The notes beneath the pieces were generated by a model. It made no database searches and had not been told where the DNA came from. It saw only the letters and a list, made by a program, of their open reading frames with translations. From Phycisphaerales bacterium UBA854 (lineage in GTDB: Bacteria; Planctomycetota; Phycisphaerae; Phycisphaerales; SM1A02): DNA of 59,317 nt. Positions 58,635 through 59,317 of this stretch are shown piece by piece. The DNA is taken from contig DBGM01000051.1 in the NCBI GenBank assembly GCA_002295885.1, positions 1-59,317 on the forward strand, read 5' to 3'. Made by a program: the position numbers and the translations under genes. Every line of letters starts with the position of its first letter. Within the stretch, counting starts at the first letter, position 1.

Positions 58635-59317
58635 TCAGGGATCGCAGTCGGTGGAATCGATGGTGATCGACCGGCTCGACGACCAGCTGTCGCCCGCTTC
58701 GTTCCTGCCCGTGAACAGGGCACTGACCTGCACCGTGGCCGCGAGATCCCGGACCGTGAGCCGGGCGATGAGCACCCCGTTGCTGTCCTGACACGTCTGA
58801 TCCTGGAACAGGCCCGAGTCACCTTGGGGATTGTCGGGATCGATGAACCAGGAGCCACCGCTGGTGCTGATCGAACCTCCGGACTCGAACGGATCGAATC
58901 CGACCCCGATCGAAGACAGCGAGTTTCCGGTCTGATCGAGGAGTCCGATGGTGACGAAGCTGTCGAACTCGACATCCGGCAGGGCGGCGAAGAGCGCGGG
59001 ATTGATCTGCGCCGAGGTGCTGGAACCGAATTCATTCTGGTAGAAGCTGGTTGTTGACGAAATATTCAGTGGCGATTCTTCAGTACCAGCGACTGCCAAG
59101 AGTGTGGATCCGTTCGTCAGGACCGCATAGACATCGACCGTCCAGGTATCCGAATCGTCCATCACCAGATTCTGTCCCACGATGTTGTAGGTCAGACCGA
59201 TGAGTTCGCAGGGGTTGTCGGAGCAGTCGGTCCCGTCACCGAGGTAGTCGGCGGCACACTCGGCTTCGGTGGTCACCGAGCACGAGCCGCCGACGCAGCA
59301 GGCGCCGGTCGCGGGTG
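58635..59317 (-). CDS. Secreted Cys-module protein of unknown function (5' end beyond window)
   Basis: The frame is open from the right edge to a stop at 58635, giving about 227 residues without the N-terminus; a GTG at 59276 is not a convincing start. The visible N-terminal part is a Cys-rich module (TGACCVGGSCSVTTEAECAA, then GDGTDCSDNPCELIG). This module is repeated on many secreted planctomycete proteins. The following ~180 residues are a beta-rich domain (WTVDVYAVLTNGSTLLAVAG, FDSFVTIGLLDQTGNSLSSI, VLIARLTVRDLAATVQVSAL) resembling extracellular carbohydrate- or surface-associated sandwiches. No enzyme motif is seen. The 79-bp gap to the E2 gene shows no clear terminator. Confidence 0.7.
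   Translation of the reverse strand, partial: PATGACCVGGSCSVTTEAECAADYLGDGTDCSDNPCELIGLTYNIVGQNLVMDDSDTWTVDVYAVLTNGSTLLAVAGTEESPLNISSTTSFYQNEFGSSTSAQINPALFAALPDVEFDSFVTIGLLDQTGNSLSSIGVGFDPFESGGSISTSGGSWFIDPDNPQGDSGLFQDQTCQDSNGVLIARLTVRDLAATVQVSALFTGRNEAGDSWSSSRSITIDSTDCDP

Noticed and set aside
1..59317. CRISPR arrays, tRNA/rRNA genes, insertion sequences and transposases
   Set aside because: No regularly spaced repeats, cloverleaf sequences or transposase motifs were recognised by eye; a dedicated tRNA scan would be needed to exclude a single tRNA gene.

Overview
The window is high-GC bacterial chromosome, densely packed on both strands, and most likely comes from a planctomycete of the Phycisphaerae type. 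This assignment rests on gene content and is an inference. The content includes a PVC-type membrane-bound dehydrogenase with HEAT repeats, an adjacent DUF1552/DUF1592 cytochrome pair, secreted proteins with dockerin-like or Cys-rich modules, a membrane protein with a C-terminal CxxCGYNLxGL zinc ribbon, and a flagellar rod/L-ring cluster. No tRNA, rRNA, CRISPR array or insertion sequence was recognised.

Layout. 1-4.1 kb: a truncated PVC-type dehydrogenase (-) diverging from an APC permease (+). 4.1-4.7 kb: an isolated 81-residue membrane protein with a long structured leader and a textbook terminator. 4.7-10.8 kb: an addB-addA recombination nuclease operon (-). 10.8-13.3 kb: DUF1476 protein, MFS transporter and AsmA-like protein (-). 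13.5-18.9 kb: a duplicated secreted dockerin protein (+), a PH-like membrane protein and isoaspartyl peptidase (-), then a HlyD-like adaptor with a QW-motif lipoprotein (+). 18.9-22.5 kb: DUF1592-DUF1552 pair (-). 22.5-30.1 kb: dipeptidase E, DMT transporter, oligopeptidase B lipoprotein, exonuclease III, phosphoglycerate mutase, type III glutamine synthetase. 30.2-38.7 kb: a large secreted helical protein, panB, an HtrA-like protease, an orphan oligopeptide ABC ATPase, thyA-folA and two small exported proteins. 38.8-42.3 kb: dihydrouridine synthase, a second secreted helical protein, a Xer recombinase and a small Cys-rich protein. 42.5-46.5 kb: flagellar operon (small ORF, flgF, flgG, flgA, flgH) behind a sigma-54-type promoter. 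46.5-50.8 kb: trpS, CPBP protease, trpC, zinc-ribbon membrane protein, enoyl-CoA hydratase. 51-58.6 kb: a branched-chain amino acid/acyl-CoA catabolic run (enoyl-CoA hydratase, acyl-CoA dehydrogenase, leucine-type dehydrogenase, branched-chain 2-oxoacid dehydrogenase E1alpha, E1beta, E2). 58.6-end: a truncated secreted Cys-module protein (-).

Themes. Genes abut or overlap heavily: ATGA couplings, convergent stop codons fused as TGATCA, and divergent start codons sharing CATG. At eleven genes a TANNNT hexamer sits 6-9 nt before the chosen start codon, and at two more it sits 11 nt before, usually without a Shine-Dalgarno sequence. This suggests widespread leaderless transcripts. Candidate little-described elements are the helical secreted family (one two-module and one single-module member), the isolated 81-residue membrane protein, the Cys-rich protein overlapping xer, the 57-residue ORF heading the flagellar operon, a Met/His-rich extension on FlgH, and a DUF1476 (ATPase zeta inhibitor-like) protein outside its usual alphaproteobacterial setting.
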